From: Nannocystis pusilla
GTDB lineage: Bacteria > Myxococcota_A > Polyangia > Nannocystales > Nannocystaceae
Length of the DNA stretch: 64,000 nt
Direction: 5' to 3'
Assembly (NCBI RefSeq): GCF_020073745.1
Contig: NZ_JAIRAU010000049.1
Location: 62,001 to 126,000, forward strand
The stretch's first letter is position 1; every line of letters starts with the position of its first letter. The notes beneath the pieces were generated by a model. The model had not been told where the DNA came from. It searched no databases and saw only the letters and a program-made list of their open reading frames with translations. Shown piece by piece: positions 28,300-37,676 of this stretch. The translations under genes were made by a program, and so were the position numbers.

Positions 28300-29531
28300 G
28301 GCGTCTTCCCCTCGCTCTTCCCTGGCTTCTCGGACATGCCTTTGACGGCAGGCCCCGCCGGCGCGGCTGCGGCCGCGTCCTTCTCGCCTGCCCCTTCGGA
28401 CATGTCCTTCGCGACCTGTCTATCAGCACCTGTCTCGACGGGCATGTCCTTGGCGACAGTCGGCGCCACCGGCGTCCCGGGGGCGATCAGCGCCGCCCCG
28501 CGGACGATCACCTGCGAGCCCGACTCGAGCCCGAGGACGATCGCGTCGCCGTTCTCCTCGGCGATGAGCTCGACGTCGTGGGTGACCGCCACGCCGTCCT
28601 CGACCCGCATCACCCGGTCGCGGCCGAGCACGTGGAACACGGCGGGGCGCGGCACGCGGACGCTGCCGGCCTCCTGCCCGAGCGACAGCGAGGCGACCGT
28701 GAACATGCCCGGGCGCAGCACGCTGCCGGCCGGCGAGAACACCGCCTCGACCGTGAACGTGCGCGTGGTCGGCGACACCACCGGCGACACGCGGGTGATC
28801 GCCGCCTGGGCCGCGCCGGCGCCCTCGGCGATCTTCGCCCCCGCCTCGCCGGGCTCGCCGACCAGCGAGTCCTTGAGGGTGATCGTCGCCGGCGTGCCGA
28901 CCTGGACCAGCGCCGCGTAGCGCTCGGGCACCTCGACGGTGAGGCGCAGGCGGTCGTCGGCGACCAGGTCGAACAGCGGCGTGCCCGGCTTCACGTAGGT
29001 CCCCGGGGCCACGTAGCGGGCCGCGATCGCCCCCGCGAACGGCGCGCGCACGGTCGTGTCGCCGAGCTGCCGCGACGCCTGCGAGCGCTGCGCCTTCGCC
29101 CCCGTCAGCCGCGTCCGCGCCCGCTCGAGCTCCTCCTGCGTCGCCACCCCGCCGAGGCTCTCGAGCCGCTTCACGTCGCTCTCCGCCTGCGCCAGCGAGG
29201 CGTCGAGCTCCGACACCCGCGCGCGGTAGTCGATCGGACGGATCGCCGCCAGCTCCTGCTCGCGCACCACCCGGTCGCCGAGGTCGACCTTCACCTCCGT
29301 GATCGGCCCCTCGACCCGCGCCGCCACCTGCACCTTCTCGAGCGCCGCCAGCGTGCTCGAGAGCGTCAAGATCCGCGGGTGGGGCGCCGCTCGAGCCTCC
29401 GCCACCTCGACCGCCCGCGGCTGCGGCCCGGCAGCCGCCTTGCCGGCGTCGACCGGCGCGCTCGTGCACGCCGCCCCCAGCAGGGCTGCGAACAGGACGA
29501 CGCGCGCGGGTGCGAGCGGCACGGCCGACAC
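28296..29531 (-). CDS. RND efflux periplasmic adaptor (membrane fusion protein)
   Basis: 411 residues from GTG 29531; a GTG nine bases downstream or a TTG at 29558 are alternatives. Short lipoprotein signal ALLGAAC. Then beta-barrel/lipoyl halves (VQVAARVEGPITEVKVDLGDRV and TVRAPFAGAIAARYVAPGTYV) flank an alpha-helical hairpin (SELDASLAQAESDVKRLESL), the normal MFP order. Connects the RND pump to an outer-membrane channel. The last about 55 residues are not part of the family: a Lys/Gly/Met-rich tail with repeated KDM/KGM-SE steps encoded by two 14-bp-period arrays (28321-28460). It overlaps the pump gene by ATGA. Confidence 0.93.
   Translation of the reverse strand: MSAVPLAPARVVLFAALLGAACTSAPVDAGKAAAGPQPRAVEVAEARAAPHPRILTLSSTLAALEKVQVAARVEGPITEVKVDLGDRVVREQELAAIRPIDYRARVSELDASLAQAESDVKRLESLGGVATQEELERARTRLTGAKAQRSQASRQLGDTTVRAPFAGAIAARYVAPGTYVKPGTPLFDLVADDRLRLTVEVPERYAALVQVGTPATITLKDSLVGEPGEAGAKIAEGAGAAQAAITRVSPVVSPTTRTFTVEAVFSPAGSVLRPGMFTVASLSLGQEAGSVRVPRPAVFHVLGRDRVMRVEDGVAVTHDVELIAEENGDAIVLGLESGSQVIVRGAALIAPGTPVAPTVAKDMPVETGADRQVAKDMSEGAGEKDAAAAAPAGPAVKGMSEKPGKSEGKTP
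28321..28460. repeat. Two 14-bp-period arrays (3 and 6 cores) in the adaptor 3' end
   Basis: Series one: 28321 (CCTG), 28335 (CATG), 28349 (CAGG). Series two: 28387 (CCTG), 28401 (CATG), 28415 and 28429 (CCTG), 28443 (CATG), 28457 (CAGT). Spacing is exactly 14 within each series; the two series are out of phase with each other. Because 14 is not a multiple of three, successive units are read in different frames, yet no stop is created. Related two-core instance upstream in the pump gene at 27929/27943. Confidence 0.88.
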
Positions 29532-29733
29532 ACTGTCCCGCGGCGCCGCCGCGGTCAAGCCGGGACCGGCCCGACCGCGCCCGCGCCGATGAATCGCCCT
29601 TCACGGGCTCGCCGCCTGCGCCACCGACACCGCTCGCTGCTTCCGCGTGGATCCTGACACCCCCGGTCAGGAGCGCGGCGCGGGATCATCCGGTCGTCGC
29701 AGCCGACGCCGACCCGGGACCGCGCGAGCCCGG

Positions 29734-30849
29734 TCAGAGACACTGCCCCATGTCCTTCTCGTCGTCGGCCTTGGTGAACTCGATGCTGTCGAGCAGCACG
29801 GTGCGCGAGTCGACGTCGTTCGGGAACGTGATGACCACGGCCTCGACGTCGCTGATGTCGGCCCCCTGATCGCAGAACGCGCTCAGCGGGATGCGGATCG
29901 ATCGCATGAAATTGACCGTCTGACTCGTGTGCGCGCCGACCGTCACCGAGAAATCGTCCTGGGTGTAGAGGTCGACGTCGACGGGGAAGGCCTGGCTCAC
30001 CATCCCGGATGGAGTCTTCAGGCCGACACTCATCGTCGTCATGGTGGGCGGCGACGCGTGATTGATCTGCCCGGCGCGGAGCGAGAGGAACGAGTACTCG
30101 CGAAGGCTCTCGTCGACAGCCCACTGGATAGTCCCGCCGGACTCGAGGTCCCCCCAGCGCACCCGCATCGCCGAGGTCTCTCGGTGCCACGTATCGGCCG
30201 AGCCCATCGGAATCGGCAGCGTCAAGTTCTGGCTCGACCCCATGCAGACCTGGCCGTTCGAGAAGCCGGTCGTCGTCACCACCTTGCTTGACGAGGCGGG
30301 CGACACGGCCGATATGCACGCGTCCGGGCTGGCGCGCAGCATGTTGTCAATCTGGAGTCGCTTGTGGGAATCGCCTTTCAAGCCGTGCGCGAAGTCGCCG
30401 AAGATGACGGGCGAGTCGAGATCGGCGTCCTCCGGCGAAGTGTTGGCCCAGAACCCCGTCCCGTCGAGGGACGGGTCCAGAGTCACGGTGTTACGATCGA
30501 AATGAAGGAGATCCATGAAGCGCTGGCGATCACTCGAATCGCCGTTCTCGAGGATCTGCCAGCGCAAGAAGGCCGGGACGTAGTGCGAGATGTTCGCCGC
30601 TGTCTTCGGGTCGTCCGCCGCCAACTTGCCGCCCCAGCGGTTGTGCGAGATGTCGTGCGCCCACAGCAGGAACTTGTCGTGCCTGGGCAGCAGGGCCGAC
30701 TCCTCATGCCCGACGATCTCGAAGGAGCGGGTCGGATCCTTCTTGACGTCCTCGTACGCGAGACATAACCCACGGAACCCGACTGCGCGTATCTCGCAGA
30801 ACGCACGTGCGCGCGCTAAAACGCAGTTCCAGGCACGGCCCCTCTTCAT
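29734..30849 (-). pseudogene. 5'-truncated secreted hydrolase-like gene with C-terminal binding domain
   Basis: The frame from ATG 30849 gives 371 residues, but the first about 30 (Arg/Cys-rich) do not read as a signal peptide or domain start. Homology-like sequence begins abruptly near residue 35: EIVGHEESALLPRHDKFLLW, a His-containing DISHNRWGG and NISHYVPAFLRWQIL resemble the last part of an alpha/beta-hydrolase (catalytic His region). A beta-rich domain follows, ending IRIPLSAFCDQGADISDVEAV, like a carbohydrate-binding jelly-roll. The nucleophile-bearing N-terminal half is missing. Local GC content is lower than in the neighbours. The family assignment is tentative; the missing 5' part is the firmer point. 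Confidence 0.55.
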
Positions 30850-30865
30850 GGAGCTCAGGCCCTGA

Positions 30866-32242
30866 CCCGCCACCGACAGCACGCCCACGACCACCACCAC
30901 TGACACGACGGCCACCGAGAGCACGACCACCACCGCCGGCACGACCGACACCACCACCACGACCTCGACCAGCGACACCACGACCAGCGACACCACCTCC
31001 GAGACCAGCAGCACCACCACCTCCGACACCACCACCACGGGCTGCACCGACGCGTGCGACGACGGCGCGCTGCAGTGCCTCGACGACGCCGTGCAGGTGT
31101 GCGAGGTCGGCGAGGATGGTTGCCTCGAGTGGTCCGCGCCCGACCCGTGTGCCGCCGACGAGGTGTGCGAGGACGGCGCCTGCGTGCTCGGCTGCACCGA
31201 CGCGTGCGCGCCGGGGGCCAGCCAGTGCAGCGGCGGGGGCGTCAGCGAGTGCGTCGACGATCCGCAGTCCGGCTGCACCGTGTGGTCGGACGCGGCCGCC
31301 TGCGGGCCCGGCCAGGTCTGCCTGCAGGGCGAGTGCGTGCTGCCGGCGTCCGCCTGCCTCGGCGACTGCGTGTTCACCAAGCAGGCCGTGCCGGGCGGCG
31401 TCGACTTCTACAGCGTGTGGGGCGCAGACGCCGAGGACGTGTGGGTGGTCGGGGACAGCGGCGCCGCCCTGCACTACGACGGCACCAGCTGGCTGGCGAC
31501 CGACAGCGGCATCAGTACGCGCCTCGAGTGCGTGCACGGCAGCGCTGCCGACGACGTGTACGCGATCGACACCGAGGGCGCGATCATCCGCTGGGACGGC
31601 ATCGAGTGGCTGCCCTACGTCGATCTCAACCCGTCCTGGGGGTGGAACGCGTGCATCTCGGTGCTCGGCGAGGAGAACATGCTCGCCCTCGTCTACGACG
31701 AGAGCGGCGAGAAGCAGGTGCTGTGGCACGTCGAGGACGGCCTCAAGACCCAGCTCTCCGTCTACGCCCCGCAGGGCGTGTTCACGCCCAGCGGCAGCAA
31801 GCCCCGCTCGATCTCGCTGCGCGCCTTCTCGGAGACGCAGGCGCTCATGACCGCCAGCCGCGCGCTGCGCTGGGACGGCGTCTCGATCACCGACACGGGC
31901 GCGCCGAACCGCTCGTTCGGGCTGTGGGCGCCGACGCCGAACCTCGCCTACGCGGCCGCCCACACCGACGGGATCGGCCACCGCTGGGACGGCGCGACGT
32001 GGAAGGTCGTCAACCCCAACCTCAACGGCTACATGCACATGTTCACCGGCACCGCGAGCGACCGCGTGTTCGGCGTCGGCGAGATCCTCGGCGGCGTCGC
32101 CGCGATCACCGCCTTCAACGGCGTCGGCTGGGTCTCCGTGCCCACGCCCGCCGACGCCAAGGCGCTGTTCGCCGCCTGGGCCGCGCCCACCGGCGAGGTG
32201 TTCGCCGTCGGCAAGGCCGGCACGGTCCTGATCGGGGAGTGA
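30866..32242 (+). pseudogene. Thr-stalk, Cys-rich, propeller-like lipoprotein lacking its signal peptide
   Basis: The frame opens right after an in-frame TGA (30863-30865) into a Thr/Ser/Asp stalk typical of lipoproteins here, then Cys-rich repeats (GCTDACDDGALQC, CTDACAPGASQC, CGPGQVCLQGEC) and a six-strand-set region with recurring WGADAEDVWVVGDSG, HYDGTSWL, RWDGATWKVV, seen in bacterial beta-propeller surface proteins. No ATG/GTG occurs before GTG 31091, and no signal peptide or lipobox exists, although every comparable protein in the window has one. Most likely the 5' end was lost at the junction near 30850-30866. If translated from 31091 it would be a cytoplasmic 383-residue product. Confidence 0.6.
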
Positions 32243-32261
32243 CGCCGGCTTCCCTTTCAGG

Positions 32262-32321
32262 CATGTTTAAAAAGGCATGCTCTTTCAAGCATGCCCTTTC
32301 AAACATGTTTTTCGATACATG
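32262..32321. repeat. 14-bp-period array, 5 CATG cores, intergenic
   Basis: CATG at 32262, 32276, 32290, 32304 and 32318, exactly 14 bp apart, in the 179-bp space between 32242 and 32422. The intervals are AT-rich versions of the pattern (for example TTTAAAAAGG), so the core and spacing persist while the interval varies. Confidence 0.92.
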
Positions 32322-32421
32322 TTATCCTGCCGGTATGCGGGGGACCGACCCCGGCGTCGCCTCACACGCGCGCGCCGGGTCCGGTGAATCCTCGCACCCC
32401 GCCGCGCGTTGTTCCTCGACG

Positions 32422-33303
32422 ATGCTCGCCCGCACGCTCCTCGCGGCCGCCGCCGTCCTGCTCCTCGCCCCGCGCCCGGCCTCGGCCTGCTCCAAGCGCC
32501 ACGAGACCCCGTTCGAGCTGTACGACGCGGCCGCGCGCGTGGCCGAGGTGCAGGTCACGGCCACGCCCGGGCGACACCAGGCCGGCATGGCCCAGCTCCG
32601 CGTGCTGCGGACCCTCAAGGGCTCGCCGCGGGCGACGCTGCAGGGCCAGGAGACCAACACCAGTTGCCACGTCGGCTACCGCACCGGCCGCCGCGCGCTG
32701 GTGTTCCTCGGCCCGCGCGGCGAGACCCTCGGCCAGTACGAGGGCTACCTCGAGCGCCGCGCCGACGACCCGCTGGTCCTGGCCCTCCGCGCGTACGCGG
32801 CCGCGCGCGACGACGACGCCCGCGTCCGCGTCCTCGTCGACACGATCGCCTCCGCCCCGCCGCAGGTGAAGGACGAGGCCGCGTACTACCTGGCGGGCCG
32901 CCCCGACCTGCTGGCGCGCGTCGACGTCCCCGCGCGCGAGCGTCTGGCCGCAGCCGGCGCCGCCGATCCGCGCGAACAGCCGCTCCTCGTGGTGCTGGCG
33001 CGGCTCGAGCTCGACTTCCCCGCGCCGCCGCCCGCCCCGTACCGCAACTTCTACGCCGACATCGCCGACCTGCTGCGCCCGCGCGACGACCTCGACGATC
33101 TCAACACCGCCGCCCTCGCCGATGTGATCGGTCAGAGCCGCGGCGGCCACGACCCGCGGCGGATCCGCGCCATGGACCGCTGCGAGCGCCTGAACGGCCG
33201 CGCGCTGTATCGCGTGTTTTACTACGGCCACAGCGTGGCCGAGCAGCTGTGGCCGAAGCTCGCCGAGGCCTGCCGCACCGGCGCGCCGTTATCAGGGCAC
33301 TAG
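32422..33303 (+). CDS. Secreted hypothetical protein
   Basis: 293 residues. The frame extends much further upstream, but ATG 32422 gives a clear Sec signal (MLARTLLAAAAVLLLAPRPASA|C). The mature N-terminus begins CSKRHETPFELYDAAARVAEVQV and continues as a beta-rich domain with a second Cys (SCHVGYRTGRRALVFLG), resembling the OB-like fold of secreted proteins that start with Cys (netrin/TIMP-like topology); a Ser/Cys pair here would form a disulfide. The C-terminal half is helical. The gene family is not recognised. A repeat array lies on each side (32262-32321 and 33314-33331). Confidence 0.75.
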   Translation: MLARTLLAAAAVLLLAPRPASACSKRHETPFELYDAAARVAEVQVTATPGRHQAGMAQLRVLRTLKGSPRATLQGQETNTSCHVGYRTGRRALVFLGPRGETLGQYEGYLERRADDPLVLALRAYAAARDDDARVRVLVDTIASAPPQVKDEAAYYLAGRPDLLARVDVPARERLAAAGAADPREQPLLVVLARLELDFPAPPPAPYRNFYADIADLLRPRDDLDDLNTAALADVIGQSRGGHDPRRIRAMDRCERLNGRALYRVFYYGHSVAEQLWPKLAEACRTGAPLSGH

Positions 33304-33313
33304 CCGCATCGGA

Positions 33314-33331
33314 CATGCCCTTTATGACATG
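33314..33331. repeat. 14-bp-period pair between convergent genes
   Basis: CATG at 33314 and 33328; a CTAG at 33300, also 14 bp away, overlaps the stop codon of 32422-33303. The pair fills the 48-bp gap between convergent genes. Confidence 0.75.
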
Positions 33332-33351
33332 TCCTAAGCGCCACCCAGATC

Positions 33352-34047
33352 TTAGCCGCTCGCCGGCCCCATGTCCTCCTCGCCGCCGGGGTACACGAAC
33401 GAGTCGCGCGGCGAGTAGAAGCTCGAGCCGACGACGATCTGCAGCGGCGCCGCCGGACGCAGCGCGTACACCGGGTGGTCGGGGTCGAGGAACTCGAGCG
33501 AGAGCACCTCGAACTCGTCGACCAGCTCGCCGATGTAGGGGTAGTTGCCGCCGACCAGGCGGTCGCCGACGCGGGTCACGTACTTGAGGTGCCCCGCGAC
33601 GGTGGTGCCGATCTTCTTGCTCACCTTGACGCGGGTGCGGATGACCGGCTTGCCGTCGATCGAGGTGGTGGCGGTCAGCGTGTGCGCGTGCAGATCGAGC
33701 TCGGTGTTGCCGGGGCTGGCCGGCACGCCGCGGGCGCTCACGTAGGCGCGCACGACCTGCGACGAATTGAAGTAATGCGTGAAGAAGCGGGCCGGCGTCA
33801 CGCCGTCGGGCGCGAACACGTCGAGGTCGAGCCCGATGTAGGTCAGCGAGTAGGCCCCGAACCCGGTCGTCTGCTCGGCGGAGTCGACGACGTACTGATT
33901 CATGTAGATCGCCCCGTTCGGCGCCGGACGCAGCGCCGGCGGCAAATAGGCCCTCGCGGCCTGCGGATCGGCGGGGATCCAGCTGGTGTAGAGCATGCGG
34001 CTGTTGACGACGAGCTGAGGCGCGGCGAGCTTGGGAATGTCAGTCAT
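33352..34047 (-). CDS. Acetoacetate-decarboxylase-family protein
   Basis: 231 residues from ATG 34047. The length and order of motifs (LVVNSRMLYTSWIPADPQ, then LPPALRPAPNGAIYMNQYVVDS, then GPYSLTYIGLD-like strands, RTRVKVSKKIGT, and a C-terminal beta strand ending ...VVGSSFYSPRDSFVYPGGEEDMG) fit acetoacetate decarboxylase-like proteins (ADC, PF06314). The Lys pair in VSKK could be the Schiff-base Lys, but this cannot be confirmed by eye. The substrate is unlikely to be acetoacetate given the isolated context. Single gene; 238 bp upstream contain nothing recognisable. Confidence 0.75.
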   Translation of the reverse strand: MTDIPKLAAPQLVVNSRMLYTSWIPADPQAARAYLPPALRPAPNGAIYMNQYVVDSAEQTTGFGAYSLTYIGLDLDVFAPDGVTPARFFTHYFNSSQVVRAYVSARGVPASPGNTELDLHAHTLTATTSIDGKPVIRTRVKVSKKIGTTVAGHLKYVTRVGDRLVGGNYPYIGELVDEFEVLSLEFLDPDHPVYALRPAAPLQIVVGSSFYSPRDSFVYPGGEEDMGPASG

Positions 34048-34285
34048 GGGGTTCCAACCTGCGAGCCGACGAGCATAGGCAGTCTCCGCATGGCAGGGAA
34101 GCGCGGGCCGCCGGGCATCCCCGCTCACGCCCCGATGCGCACCCGCGCCGCTCGTGCATCGACACGAATGCGCGCACTCGAGCACGCCACGCGCAGCGCC
34201 GTCGACCACGACGAGCGCGCGAACCCATCGACGATCCACGCCGTCGACCGACGACACCTGAAATCACGTCACGCCCGGGCGCCCG

Positions 34286-36643
34286 TCAGAGACTCTCCAG
34301 CTCGACACGCACATCGCGGATCTCTTCGCCCGCGCGAACCGAGACCTCGACCTCCTGCGTCGCCTTGCCCGCCCGGAGCCGGATCTTGTAACGGCCCGCC
34401 GGCAGCTCGGGCACGCTCCACGCTCCGTTCGTGCGAAAGAAGCTGTCTTGACGACGATAGCCGGTCGCCTCGTCGACGAGTTGCAGGAAGAACTCCTGGG
34501 GCAGCGGCCCCTCGCCGACGCTCACCGTGCCCGAGATGCGCGCGGTCTCTTCCATCACGATCGCCACCTCGCTGCCGAGCGCCACGTGATCGAGGAACGC
34601 CTCTCCGCCGCCCTTGCGGTAGGCGCGGAGCGTGTACCTCCCTGCGAGCAATCCTCCGAGCTCGAAATGCCCGTCGGCATCGGTCAGGTGCGGCGTCTCG
34701 AAGAAACTGCCCCACGGCTCCTGGCGCTTCGCACCACCGCCACCTTCCGGCTCCCGCACCGCCTCGACGAACGCATCCACGATCGGTCGACCTTGAACGT
34801 CGCGCACCACACCGCCGATCGTTCCGGCCGCGGCCTCGACGACCAGCGCGATCGTCTCGGACTGGCCTGCTCGCACCTCGACCGGCTCACCCGGGGGTTC
34901 CTCGGGCGACTTGCCCGGTCTTCGCAGCTCGCCCTGGCTCCCTTCCACGATCGCCCGGTAGCTGCCGGCCACCACGTGCTCGATCGTGAAGCTGCCGTCG
35001 TCGCGGATGACGGCGAAAGTTCCAGGGCCATCGCCGCGCAGCGCGACGCGCAACCGCTTGAGCGCTCGGCCCCCCGGATCGGTCACGCGCCCGACCACCT
35101 GCCCGGTCTCCGGCAGCTCGATGCGCACGTCTTCGAGGTCTCTGTCGCGCGACACCGTCACGCTCAACGGGGCCGGCGCCGGCCGACCCCCCGAGACGGA
35201 CAGCGTGTAGTTCCCGGCCAGCAACCCTCCGAGCGCGAAGCGACCATCTGCGCCGGTCATCGCACGAGCGTCGATTCGCCGCGCCTGCCCTTGATCAAGA
35301 TCGCTCGACGGGGCGGCCCGGACCTCGAGCCGCGGCGCCGGCGTACCATCCGCGGCCACGACCTGCCCGCGGATCGCCTGACCACGCGTCACCGTCCAGG
35401 TCACCCCTCGCACGCTCCGGTCGCGGATCGTGATCGGCTCGTAGCGCTCCTCCAGGAGGTGATTACGACAGCCGAGCCTGACCTCGTAGGTGCCGGGCTG
35501 AAGCCCGAGCAGCCGCACGACCCCGTCGACCTCCGGGCTCGCCAGCGAGTTGCCGAGATGAACCGGATCTCGCAACCCCACCCAACCATCGTCACACGCG
35601 CCGCCACCAGCCACGACGAGGCGCCCCTCGACAAACAGCGCCGGATGGGCCTCGATCGTCACCTGCGACGACGTCTCGCCGAGCCCGAGAAGCACCTGCT
35701 CGGCGGCCTTGCCGATCGCGTCGTCGGACCTGGCGACAGGCTTGTACGCCCCGGGCGCGAGCCCGGCGATCCGGAAGTTGCCGTGAGCATCGGTGATCGC
35801 CGCGTGACTCCCACCCCACTGGCGGCCACCGGCGGTCACGGTGGCGCCTTCGACCGGCGTGCCGCTCCCGATCAGGACGACCTTGCCCACGAGCACCGCC
35901 TCGGGCGTCAGGTACACCTCGAACACTGTCCCGGGCGCGATGCCCTCGGCGAGCGCCGGCGCGTAACCTTCGGCGTCCGCGACCAAACTGAGCGGACCAG
36001 TTCGGACCCACAGCGAGAACCGTCCCTCCGCGTCGGTGCGCGCAAAGCTACGTTCAGCGATCACGCTCGAACCTTCGATCGGACCTCCGCTGAGGTCCTT
36101 GACGACGCCGCTCACCTCGACACCGCCGGCTTCCAACACGAGGTCGATCCCAGTCGCCTCCAGGCCCGGGCGCAGATCGAGGGCCTCGAACTCACCGCTG
36201 TGAAAGATCGCCGGGGCGTACCCGCTCGCGCTCGCCGTCACCCGGTGGCGCACAGGCACGAGTCCGTCGATCCGATAGTGCCCGTCGCGCTCGCTCACGG
36301 CACAGCGCGGCCGCCAGCCCTCACGATCGGGCAACAGAGAGCTCGATACACCTGCGCACACCTGCGCGCCGGCCACCGCCGAGCCGCCAGGTTCACGGAT
36401 GGTCCCGGAGATCGAGGCGAGCGCGCCGAAGCGAAGCGCCACTTCTGGCTCTGACCGCGGGTGCTCGAGCGCCAACGACGTCGCCCCCTCCGGGCGCGAC
36501 TCGGTGGGGCCGACGTGCAAGACCGGCGTGACCGCCTCTCGCCGCCAAAACCAGGCGCCGATCCCGAGGAGGATCAGAGCCGCAACGATCACCGCCCTTC
36601 GCTTCACCGCACCGGCGGGAGACGAGCGACCGTGCTTCGACAC
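34286..36643 (-). CDS. Membrane-anchored protein with carboxypeptidase-regulatory-like repeats
   Basis: 785 residues. One N-terminal membrane helix (AVIVAALILLGIGAWFW, about 17-33) and no catalytic domain. The rest is about seven to eight repeats of the carboxypeptidase regulatory-like (CarboxypepD_reg) fold: each has G.V.D..G.P...A.V, then TDADG.F...GL..G.Y (for example TDAHGNFRIAGLAPGAYKPVA, TGADGRFALGGLLAGNYTLSV, TDADGHFELGGLLAGRYTLRA). Such beta-sandwich strings are common in myxobacterial envelopes and probably form an adhesive or structural rod in the periplasm or at the surface. Single gene. Confidence 0.87.
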   Translation of the reverse strand: MSKHGRSSPAGAVKRRAVIVAALILLGIGAWFWRREAVTPVLHVGPTESRPEGATSLALEHPRSEPEVALRFGALASISGTIREPGGSAVAGAQVCAGVSSSLLPDREGWRPRCAVSERDGHYRIDGLVPVRHRVTASASGYAPAIFHSGEFEALDLRPGLEATGIDLVLEAGGVEVSGVVKDLSGGPIEGSSVIAERSFARTDAEGRFSLWVRTGPLSLVADAEGYAPALAEGIAPGTVFEVYLTPEAVLVGKVVLIGSGTPVEGATVTAGGRQWGGSHAAITDAHGNFRIAGLAPGAYKPVARSDDAIGKAAEQVLLGLGETSSQVTIEAHPALFVEGRLVVAGGGACDDGWVGLRDPVHLGNSLASPEVDGVVRLLGLQPGTYEVRLGCRNHLLEERYEPITIRDRSVRGVTWTVTRGQAIRGQVVAADGTPAPRLEVRAAPSSDLDQGQARRIDARAMTGADGRFALGGLLAGNYTLSVSGGRPAPAPLSVTVSRDRDLEDVRIELPETGQVVGRVTDPGGRALKRLRVALRGDGPGTFAVIRDDGSFTIEHVVAGSYRAIVEGSQGELRRPGKSPEEPPGEPVEVRAGQSETIALVVEAAAGTIGGVVRDVQGRPIVDAFVEAVREPEGGGGAKRQEPWGSFFETPHLTDADGHFELGGLLAGRYTLRAYRKGGGEAFLDHVALGSEVAIVMEETARISGTVSVGEGPLPQEFFLQLVDEATGYRRQDSFFRTNGAWSVPELPAGRYKIRLRAGKATQEVEVSVRAGEEIRDVRVELESL

Positions 36644-36661
36644 GCCAATGCCACGAGCGAG

Positions 36662-37676
36662 CTACGCCTGGGCGGCCAGCGACTCGATCGCCCGGCGCGT
36701 GTACACGCGGATCATGTCGCGCCGATACGCCGCCTCGTAGGGCACGTTCTCGAGCGGCTTGCACTGCGCGTACGCGGCGTCGGCGACCATGCGCGGCACG
36801 GCCGGGTCGGCCAGCTTCTTGCCGACCACCTCGTCGAGCTTGCCGAGCGTGCGCGGCTTGGAGCCGAGCACCCCGACGACCACCTTGACCGCGGCGATCG
36901 TCGCCTCGTCCTCGGCGAGGTCGAAGCGCAGCGCCACGCTGACCAGCGGGAAGTCGATGCTCTTGCGCACCGACCACTTGACGTATTGCGCGCGCCGCGG
37001 CCCCTTCGCCAGCGGCACGCGCAGCTCGGTGGTCACCTCGCCGGGCTTGGCGTTCGTGTGCGCCAGGCCGTCGGCTTTATAATATTCCTCGATCGGCAGC
37101 GCGCGCACGCCCTCGGGGCCCGCCTGCACGATCGTCGCGTCGAGCGAGATCAGCACCGGCACGTTGTCGGAGCTCATCGCCGCCACGCAGTTGCGGCCCC
37201 CGGGGACCACGTGACACACGTTGCCCTCCGACTTGAGGCAGCCGCCGCCGAGCGCCTCGCGCCAGAAGTGGGTCTGGTTGACGTAGCGGCAGCGGGTGTC
37301 GAGGTTCACGTTGCCGCCGATCGTCCCCATGTTGCGGATCGGCGGGCTCGCCACCGCACCTGCGCTCTGGGACAGGCTCGGGAAGTGCCGCTGGACCTCG
37401 GGGTGCTCGCTCAGCTGCGACAGCGTCACGCCCGCGCCGATCCGCAGGACCCCCGCGGCCTCGTCGAGCACGACCCCGCGCAGGGCTGTCACTCGGGACA
37501 GGCTCACCAGGACCGGCGGCAACTCGTTCGGGTGCTGCGGCGTGCCGAGGTGGTGCTTCAGGTTCGGGAGAATGTCCGTACCGCCGGCGATGATGCGCGC
37601 CGGGCCGCTGCAGCGCGGTCACGACGTCGGCGACGCTCTCGGGGGCGACGACCTCGAATTGCGGCAGGCGCAGCAT
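36662..37676 (-). pseudogene. hcrB: 4-hydroxybenzoyl-CoA reductase beta-type (FAD) subunit, frameshifted
   Basis: ATG 37676 overlaps the stop of the alpha-type gene (TGATG), so the start is firm. The first frame reads MLRLPQFEVVAPESVADVV and QRPGA; the downstream frame reads RIIAGGTDILPNL and continues to 36662 without a break. The two join if GC is added to the GCGC run at about 37594-37601, so a 2-bp slip (or sequencing error) breaks the gene. Family evidence: FAD-binding RIIAGGTD and NMGTIGGNV, and four Cys (TRCRYVNQ, GGGCLKSE, NVCHVV, RNCVAAMSS) at the spacing of the extra [4Fe-4S] cluster peculiar to 4-hydroxybenzoyl-CoA reductase beta subunits. About 335 residues when repaired, the normal length. 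Confidence 0.8.

Noticed and set aside
24496..28920. Very long open frame (over 1400 codons) on the plus strand opposite the RND operon
   Set aside because: It is antisense to well-recognised genes, rich in Arg/His/Ala without domains, and produced by GC-biased third positions; similar shadow frames occur at 11723-15499 and 55131-58628.
32262..32321. CRISPR-like array
   Set aside because: The repeated part is only 4-10 bases with a 14-bp period and palindromic intervals; no spacers of CRISPR length and no cas genes.
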